Positions 1 through 7,029 of a stretch of DNA of 7,029 nucleotides are shown here, one piece after another. The stretch lies in NCBI GenBank assembly GCA_036732565.1, contig DAINCF010000381.1, positions 1 to 7,029 of the forward strand, in the 5' to 3' direction. Position numbers and translations under genes: made by a program. The notes under the pieces were generated by a model that was not told where the DNA came from, ran no database searches, and saw only the letters and a program-made list of their open reading frames with translations. Position 1 is the stretch's first letter. The number at the start of each line of letters is the position of its first letter. The stretch is from JAIVJN01 sp036732565 (GTDB lineage Bacteria > Acidobacteriota > Vicinamibacteria > Vicinamibacterales > UBA2999).

Positions 1-1032
1 GAACCCCGCCCACGACAGCGCCGGCGTCACCGACCACGCCCGCGAATCTGCGCTGCCGAACAGGCTGCCCCGTCCAGCCAGGAAGCCCAGGAAGCCGGTG
101 ACGGTAATCCTCGGATAGAGATCCGCCGCCGCGACGCCCTCGCGACCGGTTGCCGCCGCCAGTCGCCGCTCCGCGGCGCGCACGTCCGGTCGCCGTGTGA
201 GCAGCGATCCCGGCTCGCCAATCGCGATCGCTTTCCCCAACGGTGGGTAGGCGCGCGGCGACAGATCCGCCGTGAGCTGCCCCGGACGCTCAGCGACCAG
301 CACGGCCAGTCGGTGCTCTCGTTGGCTGATGGCGGCGCGCAACGGCGGCAGCCCTGCCTCGACGGCGGCGACGCGGGCAGCCGCGCTCGCCACGTCCTGC
401 TCTTCGCCGATTCCGGCGTCGCGCCGCACGCGCGTCAGACGCAGCGTATCCTGCTGATTGACCAGCGTGCGCTCGACGACGGCCATTTGCTGCTGCAATC
501 CGCGCAGCTCGAAGTAGTTGCGCGCGACATCGGCCACGACGACCACGCGGATGTCGTCCAGCTCTGACTGGAACGCCTGCGCGTTTGCCGAGGCCGCGTC
601 GATCGCCGAGCGGACGCGACCGAAGAGATCGACCTCCCAGAACGCGTCGAAGCCCAGACGATAAGTGCTCACGCCGCGCGGCTCGTCGGTGAATCCGGGA
701 ATGGCTTGATCGCGACGATCGTAGCTCGCGCCGACCGGCACCTCGGGGTAGCGATCGAGGCTGGTGTCGTCGAAGATCGCGCGCGCCTGCTCCACCCGGG
801 CGAACGCACTGCGGACGTCACGGTTGGCGTCCAGGGCCTTGGTGATCAACCCATCGAGCACCGGATCGTCGAACTGGCCCCACCACCGCGGATCCAACGC
901 CTGCTGCGACGTCAATGTCGAATCGGCGTTGACCATCGCCGCCGGCTCGACCTGCGGCGCCGTGTACGGTCGCCGCGTGGCGCAGGCGGCAGCTGTCAAC
1001 GAGATCAGGAGAAGAACGACTGAGCGAGACAT
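1..1032 (-). CDS. Outer-membrane factor lipoprotein of RND efflux system (NodT/OprM/OprN class), 3' end cut off
   Basis: This is the outer-membrane channel of the tripartite pump; trimers of this family form a barrel in the outer membrane and an alpha-helical tunnel through the periplasm. The frame is open from an ATG at 1032-1030 to base 1 (344 codons, no stop), so about the last quarter of a usual 460-500 residue protein is missing. The N-terminus is a lipoprotein signal: basic start MSRS, hydrophobic VVLLLISLTAAA, then Cys17. The lipobox is weak, with Ala at -3 instead of Leu. Family marks are the DPRWWGQFDDPVLDGLI stretch near residues 46-62, followed by long helical segments, the LLTRRPDV motif at residues 277-284, and the downstream AAADLYPRITVTGFLG stretch that opens the second beta-hairpin. 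The start codon shares one base with the stop of the RND gene (TGATG) and has a good Shine-Dalgarno sequence, which indicates coupled translation. Family assignment is firm; the symbol oprN is not supported well enough to give. Confidence 0.95.
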   Translation of the reverse strand, partial: MSRSVVLLLISLTAAACATRRPYTAPQVEPAAMVNADSTLTSQQALDPRWWGQFDDPVLDGLITKALDANRDVRSAFARVEQARAIFDDTSLDRYPEVPVGASYDRRDQAIPGFTDEPRGVSTYRLGFDAFWEVDLFGRVRSAIDAASANAQAFQSELDDIRVVVVADVARNYFELRGLQQQMAVVERTLVNQQDTLRLTRVRRDAGIGEEQDVASAAARVAAVEAGLPPLRAAISQREHRLAVLVAERPGQLTADLSPRAYPPLGKAIAIGEPGSLLTRRPDVRAAERRLAAATGREGVAAADLYPRITVTGFLGFLAGRGSLFGSADSRAWSVTPALSWAGF

Positions 1033-4000
1033 CAATGGCCTCCCACGTCGGCCGTGGCAGGCGTCCCGATGCGGTGTGCCACGCGCTTGCGGCCAGCCAG
1101 CCGACCGATGACCGTATAGAAGACCGGCGTCAGGAACAGACCGAACAGGGTCACGCCCAACATGCCGGAGAAGACCGCCACGCCCATCGCGCGCCGAATC
1201 TCGGCGCCGGCGCCGGACGAATACACCAGCGGCAGCACGCCCATGATGAACGCCACCGACGTCATCAGCACAGGGCGCAGCCGCACACGGCAGGCGCTGA
1301 GGATCGCCTCCAGGCGATCGTGGCCGTCGATCTCCTGCTGCCGCGCGAACTCGACGATCAGGATCGCGTTCTTGCAGGCCAACGCCGCCAGCACCAGGAA
1401 GCTGATCTGCGTGAAGATGTTGTTGTCGCCATTCGTGAGCCACACGCCCGCGAGCGCGCACAACAGCGTCATCGGCACGATCAGAATCACGATGAGCGGG
1501 AGCGTCCAGCTCTCATACTGCGCCGCGAGCACGAAATACGCGAACAGCACGCAGAGCGGGAAAATCAGGATCATCGTGTTGCCGGCGAGGATCTCTTGAT
1601 AGGTGAGCTCGGTCCACTCGAACGCCATGCCGTTCGGCAGCTCGCTGCCGAGCAGCGCCTCGATGCGCGCCTGCGCCTGCCCGGAGCTGTATCCCAGCGC
1701 TGGCCCGCCGTTGATCTCGGCGGCCGGATAGCCGTTGTAGTGCATCACCTGATCCGGGCCGTAGCTGCGCTCCACGCGGACCAACGAGCCAAGCGGCACC
1801 ATCTGGCCCTGGTTGTTGCGCGTCTCGAGGCGCCGGATCTGCTCGGGCTGCAGACGGTAAGCTTGCTCGGCCTGGACGTTCACTTGATACGTGCGCCCGA
1901 ACCGGTTGAAGTCGTTGACGTAGAGCGATCCGAGGTAGACCTGCAAGGTCTCGTAGACGTCACTCAGCGGCACGCCGTAGGTCTTCACCCGCTCGCGATC
2001 GACGTCCGCGTCGATTTGCGGCACGCTGACCTGGAAGCTGGAGAATAACCCGGCGAGCTCCGGTGTTTCACGGCCCTTGGCCAAGCTGTTCTGTAGCTGC
2101 GTGTAGAGCTCCTCGAAGCCGAGACTGGCGCGATCTTCGACGTAGAGCTTGAAGCCACCGACCTGCCCCAGTCCCTGCACGGGCGGTGGCGGGAAGATCG
2201 CCACGAACGCTTCCTGAATCTCCGAGTACCGCTGGTTGAGATGGGCCACCACGCTGGCCATGTCCATGCCCGGACCGTGGCGCTCCTCGAAGGGCTTCAG
2301 CACGACGAAGTTGATGCCCGCGTTCGGCACGTTCACGAAGTTGTTGACCGACAAGCCGGGAAACGCGACCGAGTGCGCGACGGCCGGGTGCTCCAGCGCA
2401 ATCGCCGACATCTGGCGAATGACGGCCTCGCTGCGATCGAGCGTGGCGCCGTCCGGCAGCTGCGCGAACGCCACGAGGTAGATCTTGTCTTGCGTCGGCA
2501 CGAACCCGGCGGGGGTGCGTTGGAAACCGACATAGGTCAGCCCGATCAACCCGATGTAGACGACGACCGCCACGGCGGCCACGCGTAACACCCGGCTGAC
2601 ACCGGTGGCGTAGGCATTCGATCCGCGCCTGAACGCGGCGTTGAACAGCCGGAAGAACCACCCGAACAGGCGATCGATGACGCGTTGCGCCCGGTCCTTC
2701 GGCGCGCCGTGCGGCTTCAGAAGGATGGAGGCGAGCGCCGGGCTCAGCGTCAACGAGTTGAACGCCGAGATGATCGTCGAGATCGCGATGGTGACCGCGA
2801 ATTGTCGATAGAACTGCCCCGACAAGCCACTGATGAAGGCCGTCGGCAGGAAGACGGCGGACAGCACCAGGGCGATCGCGATGATCGGACCTGACACTTC
2901 CCGCATGGCGAGCTTCGTCGCTTCGAGCGGCGGCTGCCCCATCTCTATGTGCCGCTCCACGTTCTCCACCACCACAATCGCATCGTCGACGACGATGCCG
3001 ATCGCCAGGACGAGACCGAAGAGCGACAGCGTGTTGAGCGAGAAGCCGAGCGCGAGCAGCACTCCGAACGTGCCGACCAGCGACACCGGTACCGCGGCCA
3101 ACGGAATGATCGAGGCTCGCCACGTCTGCAGGAACACGATCACCACGATGACCACGAGCAGAATCGCTTCGAACAACGTATGCACGACGGCGTTGATCGA
3201 CTCTCTTACGAACACCGTCGGGTCGTAGACGATGCTGTATTCGACGCCCTCGGGAAACGACGCTTTCAGCCGCTCCATCGTTTGATAGACCTGGTCGGCG
3301 GCCTCGAGGGCGTTCGATCCTGGACGCTGGAGGACGCCAATGGCCGCTGCCGGCTTGTTGTCGAGCAGGCTGCGCAGCGAGTAGATGCTGGCGCCGAGCT
3401 CGATGCGCGCGATGTCGCGCAAGCGGGTGATTTGCCCGTCCGGTGTGGCGCGAACGACGATTTCGCCGAACTGCTCTTCGGTGGTGAGCCGTCCCTGGGT
3501 GTTGATCAGGAGCTGGAACGCCGTGTCGCTGGGCGCCGGTGGCGAGCCCAGCACGCCCGCCGCCACTTGCACGTTCTGCTCGCGAATGGTTTGCACCACG
3601 TCGGTGGCGGTCAGACGCCTCGACGCCAGCCGATCGGGGTCGAGCCACACCCGCATGCTGTATTCGCCGCTGCCGTACACCTGCACATCGCCGACGCCGC
3701 CGATGCGCCGCAGCTCGTCGCGCACCTGGAGATACGCGAAGTTCGACAGGTACAGCATGTCGTAGCGCTCGTCCGGCGACACCAGGTGGACCACCATCAA
3801 GAAGTCGGGATTGGCCTTCTCGGTGGTGACGCCGATGCGCTGCACTTCGACCGGTAGCCGCGGCTGCGCTTGCGCGACGCGATTCTGTACCTGCACTTGC
3901 GCGATGTCCGGATCGGTCCCGAGCGCGAACGTGATCGTGAGCGTCAGCGCGCCATCCGCCGTCGACTGCGAGAACATGTACAACATGCCCTCGATGCCGT

Positions 4001-4214
4001 TGATCTCCTGCTCCAACGGCGATGCGACGGTCTCGGCGGTGACCTTCGGGTTCGCGCCAGGATAAACAGCACGGACCACGATGGTCGGCGGCACCACCTC
4101 CGGGTACTCGCTGATCGGCAGCCGGAGCAGCGAGATGGCGCCGATGATGAAGATGATCAGAGACAGCACGGCCGCAAAGATCGGCCGATCGACGAAGAAT
4201 CGGGAGATGTTCAC
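1032..4214 (-). CDS. mexF: Multidrug efflux RND transporter permease, HAE-1 family, MexF/OqxB-like
   Basis: This 1060-residue inner-membrane protein is the proton-driven pump of the tripartite complex; such pumps take substrates from the periplasm or outer leaflet and pass them to the outer-membrane channel. The length matches AcrB/MexF (about 1050). The layout is classical: TM1 near residues 10-30, a large periplasmic loop to about 340, TM2-6 to about 500, TM7 near 545-562, a second periplasmic loop to about 875, and TM8-12 to about 1038. Proton-relay residues are present: Asp410-Asp411 in TM4 (GIVVDDAIVVVENV), Lys948 in TM10 (ACKNAILIVEF), and Arg978/Thr985 in RLRPVLMT. Stretches such as LPISEYPEVVPPT, FALGTDPDIAQVQVQNRV, SPDERYDMLYLSN, REQNVQVAAG and FPGLSVNNF resemble MexF and OqxB more than AcrB, judged from memory of those proteins. 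It starts with GTG (4214-4212), overlapping the adaptor gene's stop by 4 bp (GTGA). No defect is seen. Substrates cannot be told from sequence; MexF and OqxB are known to export quinolones and chloramphenicol. Confidence 0.97.
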   Translation of the reverse strand: MNISRFFVDRPIFAAVLSLIIFIIGAISLLRLPISEYPEVVPPTIVVRAVYPGANPKVTAETVASPLEQEINGIEGMLYMFSQSTADGALTLTITFALGTDPDIAQVQVQNRVAQAQPRLPVEVQRIGVTTEKANPDFLMVVHLVSPDERYDMLYLSNFAYLQVRDELRRIGGVGDVQVYGSGEYSMRVWLDPDRLASRRLTATDVVQTIREQNVQVAAGVLGSPPAPSDTAFQLLINTQGRLTTEEQFGEIVVRATPDGQITRLRDIARIELGASIYSLRSLLDNKPAAAIGVLQRPGSNALEAADQVYQTMERLKASFPEGVEYSIVYDPTVFVRESINAVVHTLFEAILLVVIVVIVFLQTWRASIIPLAAVPVSLVGTFGVLLALGFSLNTLSLFGLVLAIGIVVDDAIVVVENVERHIEMGQPPLEATKLAMREVSGPIIAIALVLSAVFLPTAFISGLSGQFYRQFAVTIAISTIISAFNSLTLSPALASILLKPHGAPKDRAQRVIDRLFGWFFRLFNAAFRRGSNAYATGVSRVLRVAAVAVVVYIGLIGLTYVGFQRTPAGFVPTQDKIYLVAFAQLPDGATLDRSEAVIRQMSAIALEHPAVAHSVAFPGLSVNNFVNVPNAGINFVVLKPFEERHGPGMDMASVVAHLNQRYSEIQEAFVAIFPPPPVQGLGQVGGFKLYVEDRASLGFEELYTQLQNSLAKGRETPELAGLFSSFQVSVPQIDADVDRERVKTYGVPLSDVYETLQVYLGSLYVNDFNRFGRTYQVNVQAEQAYRLQPEQIRRLETRNNQGQMVPLGSLVRVERSYGPDQVMHYNGYPAAEINGGPALGYSSGQAQARIEALLGSELPNGMAFEWTELTYQEILAGNTMILIFPLCVLFAYFVLAAQYESWTLPLIVILIVPMTLLCALAGVWLTNGDNNIFTQISFLVLAALACKNAILIVEFARQQEIDGHDRLEAILSACRVRLRPVLMTSVAFIMGVLPLVYSSGAGAEIRRAMGVAVFSGMLGVTLFGLFLTPVFYTVIGRLAGRKRVAHRIGTPATADVGGH
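1039..1044 (-). promoter_or_regulatory. Shine-Dalgarno site of the outer-membrane factor gene
   Basis: On the minus strand the bases read GGGAGG, six bases before the ATG at 1032. The site lies inside the last codons of the RND gene. It is the clearest ribosome binding site in the window and supports this start for the channel gene. It would allow both re-initiation after the upstream stop and independent initiation. Confidence 0.7.
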
Positions 4215-5437
4215 TGGCCGCTCGTTTCCGGACGGGATTCCGCCGCCTTCTGCGCCGCGGCGGTCTTCTCGCGGGTGGAGGCAGGCGCGTCCATCGCCAC
4301 CATCGTGGGCTCGACCGTTGCGCCGGGCCGCACCCGCTGCAACCCGTTCACGACGATGCGCTCACCCGCCTGCAGGCCGCTGCGCACGACGCGCAGCCCA
4401 TCGATGAGCGGTCCCAGCGTCACAGGCCGGTACTCGATGCTGTTGTCACCCTTGACGACGAACACGAACCGCTTGTCGAGGTCCGTGCCGATGGCGCGGT
4501 CCTGAATAAGGACGCCGGAGTATTGATTGCTGCCCGGCAGACGCAGGCGCACGAACAACCCCGGCGTCAGATCGCCATTGGGATTGCGGAACATCGCGCG
4601 ACCGCGAATCGTACCGGTGCTGGGATCGAGGCGGTTGTCCAGAAAGTCCAGGTGCCCTTCGTGGGGGAAGCCGTCTTCACCGGCCAACGCCATCTCGATG
4701 CGCTGCTTCGTCGCGCGGGCGTTCTCACGCCGACCCTCACGAGCCAGCGTCACGTACTTGAGGAAGATGCCCTCGTCGGCGTCGAAGTGCGCGTGAATCG
4801 GATCGATCGACACCAGCGTGGTCAGCAGCGTCGCCTCGCCGGGGCCGGTCGACACGAGGTTGCCCTCGGTGACGATCGCCCGGCTCACGCGGCCGTTGAT
4901 CGGCGCAGTGACCCGCGTGAACTCCAGGTTCAATTCCGCGGCCGCGAGACCCGCGTCGATAGCGGCGGTCTGGGCCTTCGTTTCGCGAGCGAACGCCGCA
5001 CGGCGATCGAATTCCTCTTTCGACATCGCGTCTTCGGCGCGCAGCCGCTCGGCACGCTGCAGTTCGGAGTTCGCGCGTTCGACGATGGCTTCCGATCGAA
5101 CCCGCTCGGCGCGCAGCCGATCCGCTTCGGCCTTGAACGGACGATCGTCAATCTGGAACAGCAGGTCGCCGCGGCGCACGACCGCGCCCTCGGTGAAGCG
5201 CACCGCGGAGATGTAGCCGGAGACGCGCGGGCGAACGGCGACGCTGTCTACGGCTTCGAGACGACCGGTGAACTCGTCCCACTCCGTGACGTCGCGAGAG
5301 ACGACCTCGGCGACCGTCACCTTGGCCGGCGGCGGAGCGCCTGGCTGCGCCGAGGTGCGCGTGCACCCCGCCAGGCCGACGGCCAGCGCGGCGAACGTCA
5401 GGAGTGCTGCTATAGAGGGGAATCTGCGAGTGTTCAT
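4211..5437 (-). CDS. mexE: Efflux RND transporter periplasmic adaptor (membrane fusion lipoprotein), MexE/OqxA-like
   Basis: This adaptor links the RND pump to the outer-membrane channel. From the ATG at 5437 it has 408 residues; the same frame can start at a GTG at 5473 (420 residues), but the ATG puts a normal lipoprotein signal at the N-terminus: MNTRRF, a hydrophobic core, and the lipobox LAGC with Cys25. A GGGG purine run at 5442-5445 lies just upstream. Domains in order are the first lipoyl half (about 68-97, RPRVSGYISAVRFTEGAVV), an alpha-helical hairpin rich in Glu, Arg and Ala (about 101-171), the second lipoyl half (about 173-196, FTRVTAPINGRVSRAIVTEG), a beta-barrel (about 208-300, with YxxFDADE-like AHFDADEGIFLKYV and LDFLDNRLDPSTGTIRGRA), and a membrane-proximal domain (about 308-376, ending IVVNGLQRVRPG). 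The WDEFTGRLEA, FDADE and FLDN motifs are typical of MexE/OqxA rather than AcrA. It is first in the operon and its TGA overlaps the pump's GTG. Confidence 0.97.
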   Translation of the reverse strand: MNTRRFPSIAALLTFAALAVGLAGCTRTSAQPGAPPPAKVTVAEVVSRDVTEWDEFTGRLEAVDSVAVRPRVSGYISAVRFTEGAVVRRGDLLFQIDDRPFKAEADRLRAERVRSEAIVERANSELQRAERLRAEDAMSKEEFDRRAAFARETKAQTAAIDAGLAAAELNLEFTRVTAPINGRVSRAIVTEGNLVSTGPGEATLLTTLVSIDPIHAHFDADEGIFLKYVTLAREGRRENARATKQRIEMALAGEDGFPHEGHLDFLDNRLDPSTGTIRGRAMFRNPNGDLTPGLFVRLRLPGSNQYSGVLIQDRAIGTDLDKRFVFVVKGDNSIEYRPVTLGPLIDGLRVVRSGLQAGERIVVNGLQRVRPGATVEPTMVAMDAPASTREKTAAAQKAAESRPETSGQ

Positions 5438-5751
5438 GACACCCCAGCATCGCTTGCGGGGAGGGGTGCCCACAATCCGGCGATCGCCTCAGTTTTCGCC
5501 TGTCCTTCTTGCCCAGAACAGCCACCGTCCTCGGATGGATGCCGTCCTACGACTTTTGGACGATGGGGCTGTCAGGCGAAGTGCCAGATAATCGATCTTC
5601 GGCATCTTATTTAGGCGGCATCCAGGGCCGCCTACCCGGGGGCGTTGTGCACGTAGCTCTTCCATCGACCACTGACACAGATCTCCTCACGCCCGAAAGC
5701 CCAGTCACGGACGCCGGCGCGTCGCGCTCGAAATGTGATGCCACGGATGAG
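5438..5751. promoter_or_regulatory. Divergent control region between the efflux operon and the histidine kinase gene
   Basis: This stretch separates the two divergent genes, so promoters for both should lie here, though no -35/-10 pair is convincing. An AT-rich island at about 5586-5614, including GATAAT at 5587-5592, stands out against the GC-rich surroundings and is the likeliest promoter zone. Other visible elements are a perfect 10-bp palindrome GGCGATCGCC (5479-5488), an 8-bp inverted repeat TTCGCCTG (5495-5502) and CAGGCGAA (5573-5580), and a direct repeat CCGTCCT (5525-5531 and 5542-5548, 17 bp apart) with an opposed GGACG at 5558-5562. Any of these could be operators; none matches a known site that I can name. 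The kinase frame is open through this region back to a TAG at 5413-5415, so part of it (from 5539, 5563 or 5581) might be coding instead. Third-position GC in that frame is only about half between 5581 and 5700, which argues for non-coding DNA. Confidence 0.5.
5495..5580. repeat. Inverted repeat TTCGCCTG / CAGGCGAA in the divergent intergenic region
   Basis: The two 8-bp arms, at 5495-5502 and 5573-5580, are exact reverse complements separated by 70 bp. They flank the centre of the region upstream of the adaptor gene, and the right arm ends just before the GTG at 5581. They could be two operator half-sites or sites for a DNA-looping regulator. A match of this size can also arise by chance in a GC-rich region of this length, so the biological meaning is uncertain. 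Confidence 0.3.
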
Positions 5752-7029
5752 ATGGGGCTGCTTGAACAGTCGCTCCTATCCCGAGGCACTGACGCGTTGA
5801 GCGTCGAAGCGCTGCAAGAGGCGCTTCGCGCCGAAACCGATGAGCGGCGCCGGGCCGAGTGCATGGCCCACATTCAGAATCAGGCGGTTCAGCTTGCGCT
5901 GGATCTGCTGGTCCGCGAATCCGACATCGCCGGCTTCTTCGCCGAGTTCACCAAGACGCTGATCGAAGAGTGCGAGAGCCGAGCTTGCGGCGTCTGGCTG
6001 CTCGACGAGGACCAGTCGCGCTGCGAGCTCTGGATGGCGCATCTGGGTGGCCGCCTCTACATGAAGGATCGTGAAGGGTGGGATGCCCTCGCGCTTCCGC
6101 GCGAGGCGATGTCCGAGCATCTGTTCGCGTACACGCCGGGATGGACGCGAACGATGGAGTACACCAAGGACGATCCGCGCCTGCCCCAGGCGGTGGTGGC
6201 TTTCAACGCCCGCGAGCTCGTCGACTCGGTGACCATCGCCCCGCTCGTGCTGGGATCGCGCACGCTCGGCTGGGTGGCGCTATCGGCCCCGCACGCGCCG
6301 GAATGCGAGCGCGGTTGGCGCAACGCCCTCATCGAGGCGATCGCGCGGCAGGCGACGCTGGCGCTGCATCAGAACCGGCTGACCGAGCAGGGTCGCATGG
6401 AAGAGCGCCGCAAGGCGATTCTCGAGGAGCGCAATCGTCTGGCGCGCGACATCCACGACACGCTCGCCCAAGGCTTCGGCGCCATCCTCATGCAGTTGCA
6501 GGCGGCGCAACGTGAGGCCAGCTTGTTGACGCCCGGCGTCGCGGCCAGTCTGAACGTGGCCGTCGAGCTCGCCCGTACCCATCTCGTCGAAGCGCGGCGG
6601 TCGGTCTCGGCCCTGCGGCCGCACGTCAGCGACGGACAGGATCTCGCCGCGGCCCTGCGCCGGATCGCCGAGCTGGCACGCCTCACCACCGACGTGCCGA
6701 TCGACCTCGTCCTCGACGACCTGCCGTCGTTCGATAGCGGCGTGCAGCGAGAGATTCTCGGCATCGCGCAAGAGGCGCTCACCAACGCCGCGCGCCATGC
6801 GCGGGCCCGCCGCATCACGATTCAGGCATCAGCGCCACGGTCGGTCGGCTTCCGGCTGTCGGTGGCCGATGATGGCCGCGGCATCGCGCGCGACCGCTGC
6901 GGGACCGGCTTCGGCATGACGAGCATGCAGGAACGCGCCGAGCGGATCGGAGCCTCGCTGACAATCGTCACCGCGCCGCGGTCCGGCACCGAGGTCGTGC
7001 TGGCCTGGGAACCGGCGGCCGCCGCCATC
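5752..7029 (+). CDS. GAF-domain sensor histidine kinase, NarL-type HisKA_3 family, 3' end cut off
   Basis: This is a cytoplasmic two-component sensor kinase; the family autophosphorylates on His and passes the phosphate to a NarL/LuxR-type response regulator. The frame is open to the window edge; 426 residues are visible from the ATG at 5752. Domains in order are a charged, probably coiled-coil helix (about 17-45), a GAF sensor domain (about 52-200, with CGVWLLDED and a closing IARQATLALHQNRL helix), the HisKA_3 phosphoacceptor helix with ERNRLARDIHDTLAQGF and phosphoacceptor His235, and an HATPase domain with N-box Asn345 (AQEALTNAARHA), G1 box Asp373-Gly377 (DDGRGI) and G2 box at 384-389 (GTGFGM). 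Only a few C-terminal residues and the stop should be missing. No signal peptide or membrane segment is seen, so the input is probably intracellular (small ligand, gas or redox). The start is uncertain: ATG 5539, ATG 5563 and GTG 5581 (preceded by AGG) are in frame upstream. I chose 5752 because it sits just before the predicted helix and third-position GC falls upstream of it. It is transcribed away from the pump operon, which hints at local regulation. Confidence 0.92.
   Translation, partial: MGLLEQSLLSRGTDALSVEALQEALRAETDERRRAECMAHIQNQAVQLALDLLVRESDIAGFFAEFTKTLIEECESRACGVWLLDEDQSRCELWMAHLGGRLYMKDREGWDALALPREAMSEHLFAYTPGWTRTMEYTKDDPRLPQAVVAFNARELVDSVTIAPLVLGSRTLGWVALSAPHAPECERGWRNALIEAIARQATLALHQNRLTEQGRMEERRKAILEERNRLARDIHDTLAQGFGAILMQLQAAQREASLLTPGVAASLNVAVELARTHLVEARRSVSALRPHVSDGQDLAAALRRIAELARLTTDVPIDLVLDDLPSFDSGVQREILGIAQEALTNAARHARARRITIQASAPRSVGFRLSVADDGRGIARDRCGTGFGMTSMQERAERIGASLTIVTAPRSGTEVVLAWEPAAAAI

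Noticed and set aside
1035..2048. Plus-strand open frame of 337 codons opposite the pump gene
   Set aside because: It is antisense to conserved RND coding sequence, its product is rich in His, Arg, Gln and Asp with no recognisable motif, and it has no independent support.
2068..3648. Long minus-strand open frame of 526 codons inside the pump gene
   Set aside because: It is a frame-shifted shadow of the RND gene. Its product is Arg/Ala/Gly-rich low-complexity text with no domain, as expected from a GC-rich gene read out of frame, while the RND frame is fully conserved across it.
2949..3857. Plus-strand open frame of 302 codons opposite the pump gene
   Set aside because: Same reason: an antisense shadow whose composition (DDHHDHEQN-like runs) mirrors the reverse complement of pump codons.
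5438..5473. Twelve-residue N-terminal extension of the adaptor from a GTG at 5473
   Set aside because: The extension (GTPPRKRCWGV) precedes a complete lipoprotein signal that begins at the ATG at 5437, so it would only lengthen the n-region and add an unneeded cysteine.
5587..5592. GATAAT as a sigma-70 -10 box for the kinase gene
   Set aside because: It matches five of six consensus bases, but no -35 box lies at a normal spacing; TTGGAC at 5556-5561 is about 25 bp away. It is kept only as part of the AT-rich zone, not as a called promoter.
4523..5614. Plus-strand open frame of 363 codons opposite the adaptor gene
   Set aside because: It overlaps the well-conserved adaptor almost entirely, has no motif, and runs into the control region without a plausible ribosome binding site.
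6280..6818. Minus-strand open frames opposite the histidine kinase
   Set aside because: They lie antisense to the conserved H-box and N-box coding sequence and encode no recognisable domain.

Overview
The window is a high-GC bacterial segment with strong G/C bias at third codon positions. It carries two transcription units that diverge from a short control region near 5440-5750. The minus-strand unit encodes a complete inner-membrane RND pump with its periplasmic adaptor and most of an outer-membrane channel, so the organism is a diderm (Gram-negative) bacterium. The exact taxon cannot be read from the sequence. High GC, lipoprotein-type pump parts and a soluble GAF/NarL-type kinase would fit Acidobacteriota (Vicinamibacter-like) or a high-GC proteobacterium, but this is only a guess.

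Minus strand, read from right to left: a lipoprotein membrane-fusion protein (MexE/OqxA-like, about 4211-5437), an RND transporter (MexF/OqxB-like, 1032-4214), and a lipoprotein outer-membrane factor (NodT/OprN/OprM class, 1032 down to 1, cut by the window edge). The genes overlap by 4 bp (GTGA) and 1 bp (TGATG), so this is one tightly coupled tripartite efflux operon. The transporter keeps the proton-relay residues of the HAE-1 family and looks functional.

Plus strand: a soluble sensor histidine kinase with a coiled-coil N-terminus, a GAF domain, a HisKA_3 phosphoacceptor domain and an HATPase domain. It starts at about 5752, or up to about 210 bp earlier, and runs off the right edge just before its natural end. 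It probably pairs with a NarL/LuxR-type response regulator beyond the window.

Together the layout suggests a MexEF-OprN-type drug or metabolite efflux operon beside its possible two-component regulator. This would replace the LysR-type regulator (MexT) known next to mexEF-oprN in Pseudomonas. The regulatory link is inferred from gene order only. No mobile element, CRISPR array, tRNA, rRNA or convincing new system is visible. The window is mostly a well-known type of locus, and the control region is its least explained part.
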